Shown piece after piece: positions 15,484 through 23,477 of a stretch of 64,000 nucleotides of DNA; the first letter of the stretch is position 1; each line of letters starts with the position of its first letter. The notes below the pieces were generated by a model. It worked only from the letters and a program-made list of their open reading frames with translations. It did no database searches and was not told the DNA's origin. The position numbers and the translations under genes were made by a program. Origin of the DNA: Pelomonas sp046294815 (GTDB lineage: Bacteria; Pseudomonadota; Gammaproteobacteria; Burkholderiales; Burkholderiaceae_C); assembly GCA_046294815.1 (NCBI GenBank), contig JBKBOJ010000002.1, positions 13,336-77,335 of the forward strand. The letters run 5' to 3'.

Positions 15484-16253
15484 GTGAGTTGGTGTTCATC
15501 ACCGGCGCGTCCAGCGGCATCGGCCAAGCGCTGGCGCTGCGCTACTACCGCGACGGCGCGCGGCTGGCGCTGGTGGCGCGCCGCGTCGACGAGGTCCAGC
15601 GCTGGGCCGCCGAGCAGCGGCTGGACGCCACGCGCTGGCGGGTCTACCGCGCCGACGTCGCCGACCCCGAGGCCATGGCCCGTATCGGCCGCGAATGCAT
15701 CGCCGCGCAAGGGCTGCCCGACGTCGTCATCGCCAACGCCGGCATCAGCATCGGCATGGACACGACGCAGTTCGACGACCTGGACGTGATGCGCCGCGTG
15801 TTCGCGACCAACAACGTCGGCCTGGCTGCGACCTTCCACCCCTTCGTCGCGGCGATGAACGAGCGCGGCGCGGGCACCTTGGTGGGCATTGCCAGCGTGG
15901 CCGCCATCCGCGGTCTGCCGGGCCATGGGGCCTACTGCGCCAGCAAGGCGGCGGTCGTCGCCTACTGCGAGAGCCTGCGCGGCGAATGCCGCCCCTACGG
16001 CGTCAAGGTCGTCACGCTGCTGCCCGGCTACATCGACACGCCGCTGACGCGCGGCAACCGCTATTCCATGCCCTTCCTGATGCCGGTGGACGACTTCGCC
16101 GACCGCGCCGTGCGCGCCATCCGCGCGCAGGTCAGCTACCGCGTCATCCCTTGGCAGATGGGCGTGCTGGCCAAGATCCTGCGGCTGCTGCCCAACTGGC
16201 TGTACGACCGCTTGCTGGCGGGCCGGCCGCGCAAGCAGCGCGCCGGCGGCTAG
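15480..16253 (+). CDS. Short-chain dehydrogenase/reductase
   Basis: A 257-residue classical SDR. The cofactor loop is TGASSGIG, the stabilising motif is VIANAGIS, and the active site has Ser in IASVAAIRG with YCASK supplying Tyr and Lys. The C-terminus has a hydrophobic, basic tail (GVLAKILRLLPNWLYDRLL) that may touch membrane, as in SDRs acting on lipids. The substrate is unknown. The start shares ATGA with the lptC stop, so it is part of the kds-lpt operon. Its position suggests an envelope-lipid role (inference). Confidence 0.93.
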   Translation: MSELVFITGASSGIGQALALRYYRDGARLALVARRVDEVQRWAAEQRLDATRWRVYRADVADPEAMARIGRECIAAQGLPDVVIANAGISIGMDTTQFDDLDVMRRVFATNNVGLAATFHPFVAAMNERGAGTLVGIASVAAIRGLPGHGAYCASKAAVVAYCESLRGECRPYGVKVVTLLPGYIDTPLTRGNRYSMPFLMPVDDFADRAVRAIRAQVSYRVIPWQMGVLAKILRLLPNWLYDRLLAGRPRKQRAGG

Positions 16254-16401
16254 CGACACAGCGCGCCCAGCGTCAGCGCCGAGCTACAGCCAATGGACGG
16301 CCTGGGCGACCTGGTGACGCTGCGCACGGCTGCGAGCGGCAGTTGGCGCTGATGTCGCAGCACCGCATCGAGCTGTCACGCGCGCTCAGCTGCCGTTTCT
16401 G
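16254..16401. other. Intergenic; no gene recognised
   Basis: Non-coding space between the SDR stop and the dispersed repeat. The open frames through it are short and resemble nothing known. It may contain the 3' end of the operon transcript, but no hairpin with a T run is seen. Confidence 0.4.
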
Positions 16402-16460
16402 GGAGCCTGTCGGGCTTTGGGTCGGGAGCGCGCCCCCCCACCCCCCCCCCGACAGGCTCC
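16402..16460. repeat. REP-like inverted repeat with poly-C spacer
   Basis: Two perfect 13-bp arms, GGAGCCTGTCGGG (16402-16414) and CCCGACAGGCTCC (16448-16460), enclose 33 bases that include C7-A-C10. The left arm begins a 32-base unit (16402-16433) identical, in inverted orientation, to 46483-46514. The right arm plus TAGG matches 61966-61979. This is a dispersed extragenic repeat family able to form a hairpin. Confidence 0.8.
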
Positions 16461-16493
16461 TAGGCGGAGCAACTGCGGGGCGCACACAAAAGA

Positions 16494-16515
16494 AAAGGCG
16501 CCCGCGGGCGCCTTT
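16494..16515 (-). terminator. Intrinsic terminator of the RRM gene
   Basis: AAAGGCGCCCGCGGGCGCCTTT is a 22-base palindrome giving an 8-11 bp GC-rich stem followed by T residues on the - strand. It lies about 20 bp after the RNA-binding protein stop codon. Confidence 0.75.
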
Positions 16516-16535
16516 CGCTGATTCGCAACTGGTTT

Positions 16536-17030
16536 TCAGTAGCCGCCGCCGTAGCCGCCGCCACCCGAGCGGCCACCGCCGCCATAGCCACCGCCAGAGC
16601 GGCCACCACCACCGTAGCCGCCGCCACCGGAACGGCCACCGCCGAAGCCGCCACCACCACCACCACCGCCATAGCCGCCGCCGCCCGAGCGGCCACCGCC
16701 GCCATAGCCGCCGCCACCACCGTAGCCACCGCCACCACCGTAGCCACCGCGGCCACCGCCGCCGAAGCCACCCGGACGCTCTTCACGAGGACGGGCCTCG
16801 TTCACGACCACGGCGCGGCCTTCCAGGGCCTGACCATTCATGCCGTTGATGGCGGCCTGCGCCTCTGCATCGGAACCCATCTCGACGAAGCCAAACCCCT
16901 TGGAGCGACCCGTCTCACGATCCATCATGACCTTTGCGGAGGTCACGGTGCCAAACTGACCAAACGCCTCTTGCAACGATTCGTCACGCACGCTGTAGGC
17001 CAGATTGCCCACATAAAGCTTGTTTCCCAT
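16536..17030 (-). CDS. Glycine-rich RNA-binding protein (RRM)
   Basis: A 164-residue protein. Residues 1-82 form one RNA-recognition motif with RNP2 KLYVGNLAYS and RNP1 KGFGFVEM. The rest is a low-complexity tail of GGGGYGGGGRSGG-type repeats, as in cold-inducible glycine-rich RNA-binding proteins of plants, cyanobacteria and many Burkholderiales. It probably binds RNA non-specifically during cold or other stress and could undergo phase separation (inference). About 200 bp of non-coding DNA precedes it, leaving room for a long 5' untranslated region. An AGAAGG ribosome-binding site lies just before the ATG. Confidence 0.93.
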   Translation of the reverse strand: MGNKLYVGNLAYSVRDESLQEAFGQFGTVTSAKVMMDRETGRSKGFGFVEMGSDAEAQAAINGMNGQALEGRAVVVNEARPREERPGGFGGGGRGGYGGGGGYGGGGGYGGGGRSGGGGYGGGGGGGGFGGGRSGGGGYGGGGRSGGGYGGGGRSGGGGYGGGY

Positions 17031-17145
17031 GGGGAAGCCCTTCTCTAACTCAAAACCAAAAAACCATGTGGAGCTTCAACCCATCGTGAACCATTCAAGC
17101 GAAGGTGCGGCGTCCAGACACAGGCAATTCATTATGGTGGCGGGG

Positions 17146-17161
17146 TTCCCGATTCCGGGAA
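17146..17161. promoter_or_regulatory. Small inverted repeat upstream of the RRM gene
   Basis: TTCCCG-ATTC-CGGGAA forms a 6-bp stem with a 4-base loop, 116 bp before the RRM start. It could be an operator or a 5'-UTR hairpin. Nothing else in 17031-17253 is recognised; no clean -35/-10 pair was found on either strand. Confidence 0.25.
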
Positions 17162-17253
17162 GGCGGCTTCAACAAGTGTTGTTTTTCAGATCTAGCACAA
17201 ACCCTGGAGATAGCGCGTTCACATCGGGCCGTCATGGATAGGATGCCGCTGCG

Positions 17254-18153
17254 ATGAGCCTGCCCCTGATGCCCGCCCTGACCCGCGTCCTCGCCAGCGT
17301 CGACGCGCCGCGCAATCTGCGTGCGCTGTATGCCTTGCTGACGGGCTTCTGCATGGCCGGCCTGCTGATGGCCATGGCCCGCGCCGCGCTCGCGCGCGAG
17401 CAGGCGCTGCCGGGCGCGCTGTGGCTGGGCCTGGCGCTGGCTGTCGCCTTTTTCTGCGTCAATGCCACCGGCCTGATGTTGATGGATCAGGCCCGCGGCC
17501 GGCCGGTACGCGACCCGCAGGACGCACTGCTCGACGCGCTGCGCTGCGGCCACCACGTGTTGCTGGCGCTGCTGGCCTGCCTGGCGCTGGCCGGCGCCGC
17601 GGTGGCTCTGCTGGCCGGCCTGCTGACGGCCACACACTGGCCCTGGGTGGGTGCGCCGCTGCTGGCCGTGGCGCTGCCGCTGGGCGTGCTGCTGCTGGGC
17701 AGCATCGCCTTCGTGCTGGTCGTCCTGGTTGGGCCACTGGCTGGGCCCGCCGTCTGGGCCGGGCGCAGCAGCGGCGGCGTGCTGGTCTTTCTGCGCGACC
17801 GCCTGCGCCATGGCCTGCCCGAGACGGCGTTGCTGATGGCGGCCGTCTACCTGCTGGCGGCGCTGGCCACGGCGGCAGTCAGCTTCATCGTCGTCACCGG
17901 CAGCCAGCTGCTGGCCGGCCTGGCCATCCTGGGCGTGGGCATCGAGCTGCCGGCGCGACAGCTGCTGGCGGGCGTCATGGGCCTGGGACCGCGCAGCCTG
18001 GCCACCATCGGCGTGCCGCTGCAGGGCGGCAACCTGGGTCTGGCGGCACTGATCGGCGGCGGCGTGGTGTTCGCGCTGGCGCTGGTGCTGCCCACGCTGG
18101 TGTGGCTGCGCGGCTGCTGCGCGGTCTACCTGGCACTGACCGAAGACGCATGA
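17254..18153 (+). CDS. Multi-spanning membrane protein of unknown function
   Basis: A 299-residue hydrophobic protein with about six to seven predicted membrane segments, for example near residues 25-45, 55-76, 100-125, 130-155, 195-225 and 265-290. There is no recognisable transporter or enzyme motif. Such Ala/Leu/Gly-rich proteins occur in Burkholderiales without assigned roles. Its stop overlaps the start of the metal-receptor gene (ATGA), so the two are co-translated. A membrane partner for that receptor is one possibility, but it does not look like a BtuC/FecD permease. Confidence 0.75.
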   Translation: MSLPLMPALTRVLASVDAPRNLRALYALLTGFCMAGLLMAMARAALAREQALPGALWLGLALAVAFFCVNATGLMLMDQARGRPVRDPQDALLDALRCGHHVLLALLACLALAGAAVALLAGLLTATHWPWVGAPLLAVALPLGVLLLGSIAFVLVVLVGPLAGPAVWAGRSSGGVLVFLRDRLRHGLPETALLMAAVYLLAALATAAVSFIVVTGSQLLAGLAILGVGIELPARQLLAGVMGLGPRSLATIGVPLQGGNLGLAALIGGGVVFALALVLPTLVWLRGCCAVYLALTEDA

Positions 18154-18929
18154 GCCGCGGCGAGGGGCCTCGCATCGCGAGCTTGGTGCCCAGCGCCACC
18201 GAGACGCTGGTGGCGCTGGGACTGGCGCCGTGGCTGGTGGCGCGCACGGGCTTTTGCATCCATCCGGCCGAGGCAGTGCGCGACATCCCCAAGGTGGGCG
18301 GCACCAAGGACGTGAACCTCGCCAAGCTGCGGCGCCTGGCGCCCACGCATGTCGTCGTCAACGTGGACGAGAACCGGCGCGAGACGGCCGAGGCGTTGCA
18401 GACCTTCGTGCCGCAGCTCATCGTCACCCATCCGCGGCGGCCCGAGGACAACCCGGCGCTGTTCGAGCAGCTGCGCGCCGCCTTTGCCGGGCTGCCGGGG
18501 GTCAACGAGCGCGCAGCGGCGCTGGCAGCGGACTTCGACGCCGCGCTGGCGCGCTGCCGCGCCGAAACCCGTCCGGTGGAGAAGGTGCTCTACCTGATCT
18601 GGCGCAAACCCTGGATGACGGTGGCGCGCGACACCTACATCTCGACGCTGCTGGCTGAAGGCCATTGGCAGACCTGGCCCGCGGTGGAGGGCGGCCCGCA
18701 AGGCGCAGGCCGCTATCCTGCCCTGGCGGGCGACGAGCCGTGGCTGGCCGACATCGACCGCGTACTGCTCAGCTCCGAGCCCTACCGCTTCACGGCCGAG
18801 CACGTCGCCGAGGCGCAGGCGCTGTGCCCGCAGGCGCGGGTGCAACTGGTGGACGGCGAGCGCTTGAGCTGGTGGGGCGCGCGCGGCGCGGCGGGCCTGG
18901 ACTATCTGCGCGAGCTGGCCGGGCACTGA
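18150..18929 (+). CDS. Helical-backbone metal receptor (cobalamin/siderophore-binding-like)
   Basis: A 259-residue protein of the BtuF/FecB fold. PRIASLVPSATETLVALGL opens the first lobe. IPKVGGTKDVNLAKLRRLAPTHVV and the later VLYLIWRKPWMTVARDTYIS are shared with cobalamin-binding proteins of this group. Unlike true periplasmic BtuF it begins directly at the fold and has no signal peptide. Either it acts in the cytoplasm or the true start lies upstream. The ATG shares ATGA with the preceding membrane-protein gene. No ABC ATPase or permease is nearby. Confidence 0.85.
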   Translation: MSRGEGPRIASLVPSATETLVALGLAPWLVARTGFCIHPAEAVRDIPKVGGTKDVNLAKLRRLAPTHVVVNVDENRRETAEALQTFVPQLIVTHPRRPEDNPALFEQLRAAFAGLPGVNERAAALAADFDAALARCRAETRPVEKVLYLIWRKPWMTVARDTYISTLLAEGHWQTWPAVEGGPQGAGRYPALAGDEPWLADIDRVLLSSEPYRFTAEHVAEAQALCPQARVQLVDGERLSWWGARGAAGLDYLRELAGH

Positions 18930-18948
18930 CCCGCCACAATTGCCCGCC

Positions 18949-19584
18949 ATGGACATCTTCAAGCCTCTCGTCGCGCTACTGGCCATCGTGAATCCGGTGG
19001 GTGTCGTGCCTTTCTTCATCCACTTCACCAGCAGCTTCACGCGCGAGCAGCGGCGGCGCACCATCCTCGTGAGCGCCTGCACGGCGGGCATCGTCATCGG
19101 GCTGTCGGCGCTGTTCGGGCTGAAGATCATCGAGTTCTTCGGCATCTCGCTGGCCAGCTTCCAAGTCGGCGGTGGCTGCCTGCTCTTGATCAGCTCGCTG
19201 CAAATGCTCAACGCCAAGCCTGCCGAGGCCGGACCGCAGGACGTCAGTGACGGTGACAGCAAGGTGGACGCCGGCGCCAGCATCGCCGTCGTGCCGCTGG
19301 CCATCCCGCTGCTGACCGGGCCGGCCACCATCTCGACCATGGTCATCTACGCGGACAAGACCCGGCACTGGTGGGAGCTGGCCGTGCTGTGCGGCTACGG
19401 CGTGGTCGTCACCGCCGTGACCTTCGTGACCTTCTCGGCCTCGGGCCGCATCGCCCGCGTGCTGGGCCAGACCGGCATCAACATCATGACGCGGCTGATG
19501 GGCCTGATCCTCGCCGCGCTGGCCGTGGAGCTGCTGGCCGACGGGCTGATCAAGCTCTTTCCCGTGCTGGCAGGCCGGTCGTGA
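18949..19584 (+). CDS. MarC-family integral membrane protein
   Basis: A 211-residue protein with six predicted membrane segments. It starts MDIFKPLVALLAIVNPVGVVPFF and has the MarC hallmarks IVNPVGVVPFFI, AIPLLTGPATISTMV and TGINIMTRLMGLILAALAVELL. MarC/YhgN/SnatA proteins are of uncertain function; a role in amino-acid export has been proposed for some. The gene begins 19 bp after the receptor gene and is probably in the same operon. Confidence 0.93.
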   Translation: MDIFKPLVALLAIVNPVGVVPFFIHFTSSFTREQRRRTILVSACTAGIVIGLSALFGLKIIEFFGISLASFQVGGGCLLLISSLQMLNAKPAEAGPQDVSDGDSKVDAGASIAVVPLAIPLLTGPATISTMVIYADKTRHWWELAVLCGYGVVVTAVTFVTFSASGRIARVLGQTGINIMTRLMGLILAALAVELLADGLIKLFPVLAGRS

Positions 19585-19840
19585 GCCTGTCAGCCCTGCC
19601 GCCCATCTGGATGGCGCCCGTGGCTGGCGGCGCAGGATGCCGACGCCACGCCGACCCGCGCCTGCTCCGACCGCCTGGCGCGCGGCCTGGCCAACCGGAC
19701 CCGGGGTTGCGCCGCGGAACTCATTGCCGCCCTGAGGCGGCGCTGGCGGGCTTGACGATCGCCGGGATGATGCTGACGCACCGGCCGGGTCTCGCCCGGG
19801 CGAACGGCTGGCCCGCCGCAGCGTGAACTACGCTCGCGCC
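19585..19840. other. Intergenic; possible eroded coding fragment
   Basis: A frame across about 19605-19755 reads protein-like residues (WLAAQDADATPTRACSD, then AAELIAALRRRWRA and a stop), but it has no start codon and is closed by an in-frame stop upstream. It could be the tail of a lost gene or chance. The GMC oxidoreductase promoter is presumably here, but no consensus was found. Confidence 0.35.
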
Positions 19841-21490
19841 ATGTCCCAACAAGGCTTCGACTACATCATCGTGGGTGCCGGCACCGCCGGCTGCCTGTTG
19901 GCCAACCGGCTCAGCGCCGATGCGACCAAGCGCGTGCTGCTGCTGGAGGCCGGCGGCAAGGATGATTACCACTGGATCCACATTCCGGTGGGCTACCTGC
20001 ACTGCATCGGCAATCCGCGCACCGACTGGTGCCTGCGCACCGAAGCCGAGCCCGGCCTGAACGGTCGCGCGCTGCGCTACCCGCGCGGCAAGGTGCTGGG
20101 CGGCAGCTCCAGCATCAACGGCATGATTTATATGCGCGGCCAAGCCCGCGACTACGAGCACTGGGCCGACCTGACCGGCGACGACACCTGGCGCTGGCAC
20201 CGCGTGCTGCGCGCCTTCCGCCGCCACGAGCACCACTGGCGGCTGGACGACCCCAAGACCGCGCCCCCAGGCTTTGCCGAGCTGCACGGCCACGGCGGCG
20301 AGTGGCGCGTGGCCCAGCAGCGGCTGCGCTGGCCCATCCTGGACGCGTTCGCGCAGGCGGCGCAGCAGGCCGGCATCCCGGCCACCGCCGACTTCAACGC
20401 CGGCAACAACGAAGGCGTGGGCTATTTCGAGGTCAACCAGAACAAGGGCCTGCGCTGGAACACGGCCAAGGCCTTTCTGCGCCCCACCTGCCTGGGCCGG
20501 CCCAACTTCGAGCTGTGGACCGGCGCGCAGGTGCGCCGCCTGCGGCTGATGCATGACGACGCCGGGCTGCGCTGCGGCGGCGTGGATGTGATGACGCCGC
20601 ATGGCATCGAGCAGCCCTGGCTGAACTCGGGCGGCGAGGTCATCCTGGCAGCGGGCTCAGTCGGCTCGCCGCAGCTTCTGCAGCTCTCGGGCCTGGGTCC
20701 CGGTGCGCTGCTGCAGGCCTTGGGCATCAAGGTCGAGCAAGACCTGCCGGGCGTGGGCGCCAACCTGCAGGACCACCTGCAGCTGCGCACCGTCTACAAG
20801 GTGCACGGCGCGCGCACGCTGAACACGCGCTCGGCCTCGCTGTGGGGCAAGGCGCTGATCGGCCTGGAGTACGCGTTGCGCCGCAGCGGCCCCATGAGCA
20901 TGGCACCCAGCCAGCTGGGCGTGTTCACGCGCAGCGGCCCCGACAAGGCCTGGCCCGACCTGGAGTACCACGTGCAGCCGCTGTCGCTGGACGCCTTCGG
21001 CGAGCCGCTGCACGGCTTCGACGCCTTCACGGCCAGCGTCTGCAACCTCAACCCCACCAGCCGCGGCACGGTGCACATCACCTCGCCCGACGCGGCCCAG
21101 GCGCCGGCCATCCGGCCCCACTACCTGTCCACCGACGCAGACCGCCGCGTCGCGGCTGAGAGCCTGAAGCTGACGCGCCGCATCGTGGCGCAGCCAGCGC
21201 TGGCGGCCTTCAAGCCCGAGGAGTTCCGGCCCGGTGCGCAATGCCAGACCGATGAGGAGCTGGTGCGTGCGGCCGGCGACATCGGCACCACCATCTTCCA
21301 CCCCGTGGGCACCTGCCGCATGGGCCGCCCCGACGACGTCCATGCGGTGGTGGACTCGCGCCTGCGCGTGCGCGGTGTGACCGGGCTGCGCGTGGCGGAC
21401 GCGAGCGTGATGCCCACCATCACCAGCGGCAATACGGCGTCGCCGACGCTGATGATTGCGGAGAAGCTGGCCGGCTGGCTCGCCGCCTGA
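19841..21490 (+). CDS. GMC-family FAD-dependent oxidoreductase (choline dehydrogenase-like)
   Basis: A 549-residue flavoprotein. The N-terminal dinucleotide-binding motif is YIIVGAGTAGCLLANRL with the acidic residue in LLLEAGG. GMC signature 1 is in YPRGKVLGGSSSINGMIYMRG, signature 2 in ILAAGSVGSPQLLQLSGLG, and the C-terminal catalytic His region in FHPVGTCRMG, then TSGNTASPTLMIAEK. The family oxidises alcohols such as choline, polyethylene glycol or aliphatic alcohols; the substrate is not predictable. An upstream GTG at 19823 would add six residues. No betaine aldehyde dehydrogenase or choline transporter adjoins, so betaine synthesis is not supported. Confidence 0.95.
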   Translation: MSQQGFDYIIVGAGTAGCLLANRLSADATKRVLLLEAGGKDDYHWIHIPVGYLHCIGNPRTDWCLRTEAEPGLNGRALRYPRGKVLGGSSSINGMIYMRGQARDYEHWADLTGDDTWRWHRVLRAFRRHEHHWRLDDPKTAPPGFAELHGHGGEWRVAQQRLRWPILDAFAQAAQQAGIPATADFNAGNNEGVGYFEVNQNKGLRWNTAKAFLRPTCLGRPNFELWTGAQVRRLRLMHDDAGLRCGGVDVMTPHGIEQPWLNSGGEVILAAGSVGSPQLLQLSGLGPGALLQALGIKVEQDLPGVGANLQDHLQLRTVYKVHGARTLNTRSASLWGKALIGLEYALRRSGPMSMAPSQLGVFTRSGPDKAWPDLEYHVQPLSLDAFGEPLHGFDAFTASVCNLNPTSRGTVHITSPDAAQAPAIRPHYLSTDADRRVAAESLKLTRRIVAQPALAAFKPEEFRPGAQCQTDEELVRAAGDIGTTIFHPVGTCRMGRPDDVHAVVDSRLRVRGVTGLRVADASVMPTITSGNTASPTLMIAEKLAGWLAA

Positions 21491-21528
21491 AGGCCCGGGC
21501 TGCGGCGCACGCCGCGACAATCCCGGCC

Positions 21529-23433
21529 ATGTCGTTCCCGTCCCCCCGCGTGCTCGCCGTCATCCCGCCGATGACGCAGCTCAACACGCCCTACCCGTCC
21601 ACCGCCTACCTGACCGGCTTCCTGCGCTCGCGTGGCATCGATGCGCATCAGGTGGACCTGGCGCTGGCGCTGGTGCTGGACCTGTTCTCGCCGGACGGCC
21701 TCATGCAGTTGCGCGACGCCGTGCAGGCGCTACCGGCGGACCGGCGGACCCGGCAGACCGCCTGGTTCGACACCGAGTTCGACGCCATCACCGCGGTCAC
21801 GCCGCGCGTGCTGGCCTTCCTGCAGGGGCGCGACCCGACCATCGCGCATCGCATCAACACGCGTTGCTTCCTGCCCGAGGGCGCGCGCTTCACGTCGCTG
21901 GACCATTACGTCGGCGAAGACGGCGAGGACCCGCTGGCCTGGGCCTTCGGCGCCTTGGGCCTCCAGGACCGTGCGCGGCATCTCGCCACGCTGTTCCTCA
22001 ACGACCTGGCCGACGTGCTGCGCGATGCGGTGGATGCGCGCTTCGAGTTCGTGCGCTACGCCGAGAAGCTGGCCGCGGCCCAGCCCTACTTCGACCCGCT
22101 GGCCGACGCGCTGGCCGAAGCACCCCATCTCATCGACCGCACGCTGCAGCGCCTGGCACTCGACGCGCTGGCGCAGCACCGGCCCGATGTGGTGCTGCTG
22201 TCCGTGCCCTTCCCCGGCTCGGTCTACGCGGCGCTGCGCATCGCGCAGGCCGTCAAGGCCGCACGGCCCGAGGTGGTGTGCGTGCTGGGCGGCGGCTATG
22301 TGAACACCGAGCTGCGCGAGCTGGCCGAGCCGCGGCTGTTCGACTTCGTCGACTACGTGACGCTGGACGCCGGCGAGCGGCCGCTGCTGGCGCTGCTGGA
22401 GCACATCGCCGGCAAGCGCGCGAAGACGCGCCTGGTGCGCACCTTCTGGCGCGACGGCGATGCAGTCAGGTACACCAACTTCGTCGAGCCCGACATCCCC
22501 TTCGACGAGCTCGGCACGCCGACCTGGGACGGCCTGCCGCTGGACCGTTATCTGTCGCTGCTGGACATGCTCAACCCGATGAACCGGCTCTGGAGCGACG
22601 GCCGCTGGAACAAGCTGACCGTGGCCCATGGCTGCTACTGGAAGAAGTGCAGCTTCTGCGACGTGAGCCTGGACTACATCTCGCGCTACGAGGCCGCGAG
22701 CGCGACCGTGCTGGTAGACCGCATCGAGGCCATCGTCCGCGAGACGGGGCAGACGGGCTTTCACTTCGTCGACGAGGCCGCGCCGCCCAAGGCGCTCAAG
22801 GCACTGGCCGAGGAGCTGATGCGCCGCAAGGTCGCCATCAGCTGGTGGGGCAATATCCGTTTTGAAAAAACCTTCACGCCCGAGCTGTGCCAGCTGCTGG
22901 CCGACAGCGGCTGCATCGCGATCTCGGGCGGGCTGGAGGTGGCCTCCGACCGACTCTTGAAGCTGATGAAGAAGGGCGTCTCGGTCGAGCAGGTCGCGCG
23001 CGTGACCAAGGCCTTCGCCGACGCCGGCGTGCTGGTGCATGCCTACCTGATGTACGGCTTCCCCACGCAGACGACGCAGGACACCGTGGATGCGCTGGAG
23101 TACGTGCGCCAGTTGTTCGAGCACGGCTGCATCCACAGCGGCTTCTTCCACCGCTTCGCATGCACGGTGCATTCGCCGGTGGGCCAGAACCCGGCGGAGT
23201 ACGGCGTCACGCTGCAGCCGCTGCCGGCGGATGCGCGCTTTGCGAAGAACGACATCGCCTTCATCGACCCCACGCCCACCGACCACGACAGCCTGGGCCA
23301 GGGGCTGAAAAAAGGGCTCTACAACTTCATGCACGGCATCGGCATCGACCGCGACATCCGCAGCTGGTTCCCGGTGCGCGTGCCCAAGACGACGGTGCCG
23401 CGGCGCTTTGTCGAGCGGGCGCTGTCGGGTTGA
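21529..23433 (+). CDS. B12-binding-domain radical SAM protein
   Basis: A 634-residue protein. The N-terminal 350 residues hold a Rossmann-type B12-binding-like domain (RVLAVIPPMTQLNTPYPSTAYLTGFLRSRGIDA, then DVVLLSVPFPGSVYAALRIAQ and VVCVLGGGYVNTEL, given here as separate parts). The radical SAM domain begins with Cys369, Cys374 and Cys377 in HGCYWKKCSFCD. This is C-x4-C-x2-C, one residue longer than the usual C-x3-C-x2-C. FHFVDEAAPPKALKAL, GGLEVASDRLLKLMKKGV and YLMYGFPTQT are typical later motifs. The reaction is unknown. A palindrome follows the stop, then parA. Confidence 0.9.
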   Translation: MSFPSPRVLAVIPPMTQLNTPYPSTAYLTGFLRSRGIDAHQVDLALALVLDLFSPDGLMQLRDAVQALPADRRTRQTAWFDTEFDAITAVTPRVLAFLQGRDPTIAHRINTRCFLPEGARFTSLDHYVGEDGEDPLAWAFGALGLQDRARHLATLFLNDLADVLRDAVDARFEFVRYAEKLAAAQPYFDPLADALAEAPHLIDRTLQRLALDALAQHRPDVVLLSVPFPGSVYAALRIAQAVKAARPEVVCVLGGGYVNTELRELAEPRLFDFVDYVTLDAGERPLLALLEHIAGKRAKTRLVRTFWRDGDAVRYTNFVEPDIPFDELGTPTWDGLPLDRYLSLLDMLNPMNRLWSDGRWNKLTVAHGCYWKKCSFCDVSLDYISRYEAASATVLVDRIEAIVRETGQTGFHFVDEAAPPKALKALAEELMRRKVAISWWGNIRFEKTFTPELCQLLADSGCIAISGGLEVASDRLLKLMKKGVSVEQVARVTKAFADAGVLVHAYLMYGFPTQTTQDTVDALEYVRQLFEHGCIHSGFFHRFACTVHSPVGQNPAEYGVTLQPLPADARFAKNDIAFIDPTPTDHDSLGQGLKKGLYNFMHGIGIDRDIRSWFPVRVPKTTVPRRFVERALSG

Positions 23434-23436
23434 CTT

Positions 23437-23451
23437 TTGTGCAGTGCACAA
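23437..23451. promoter_or_regulatory. Palindromic operator-like site before parA
   Basis: TTGTGC-AGT-GCACAA is a 6-bp inverted repeat with a 3-base centre. It lies 3 bp after the radical SAM stop and 26 bp before the parA ATG, where a repressor site would cover the promoter. It resembles the TGC-rich sites upstream of polyhydroxyalkanoate-related genes bound by PhaR-type repressors; that comparison is from memory. Confidence 0.4.
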
Positions 23452-23477
23452 TTACTCATCCAACAGGAGGTGCGGCG

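Noticed and set aside
16433..16450. C7-A-C10 tract as a phase-variation switch
   Set aside because: It lies in non-coding spacer within the repeat element, not in a gene or between promoter boxes that I can identify.
16536..16790. Short-period tandem DNA repeat that could look like a CRISPR or minisatellite
   Set aside because: It encodes the Gly-rich tail of the RRM protein in frame. There are no unique spacers of constant length.
19581..19826. ORF starting at GTG 19581, overlapping the marC stop
   Set aside because: Its translation is Arg/Pro/Gly-rich without family resemblance; another frame in the same DNA looks more protein-like but lacks a start.
19841..21490. Choline dehydrogenase (betA) naming for the GMC oxidoreductase
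   Set aside because: The fold is shared by many alcohol oxidases, and no betaine pathway genes adjoin, so the specific name is not supported.
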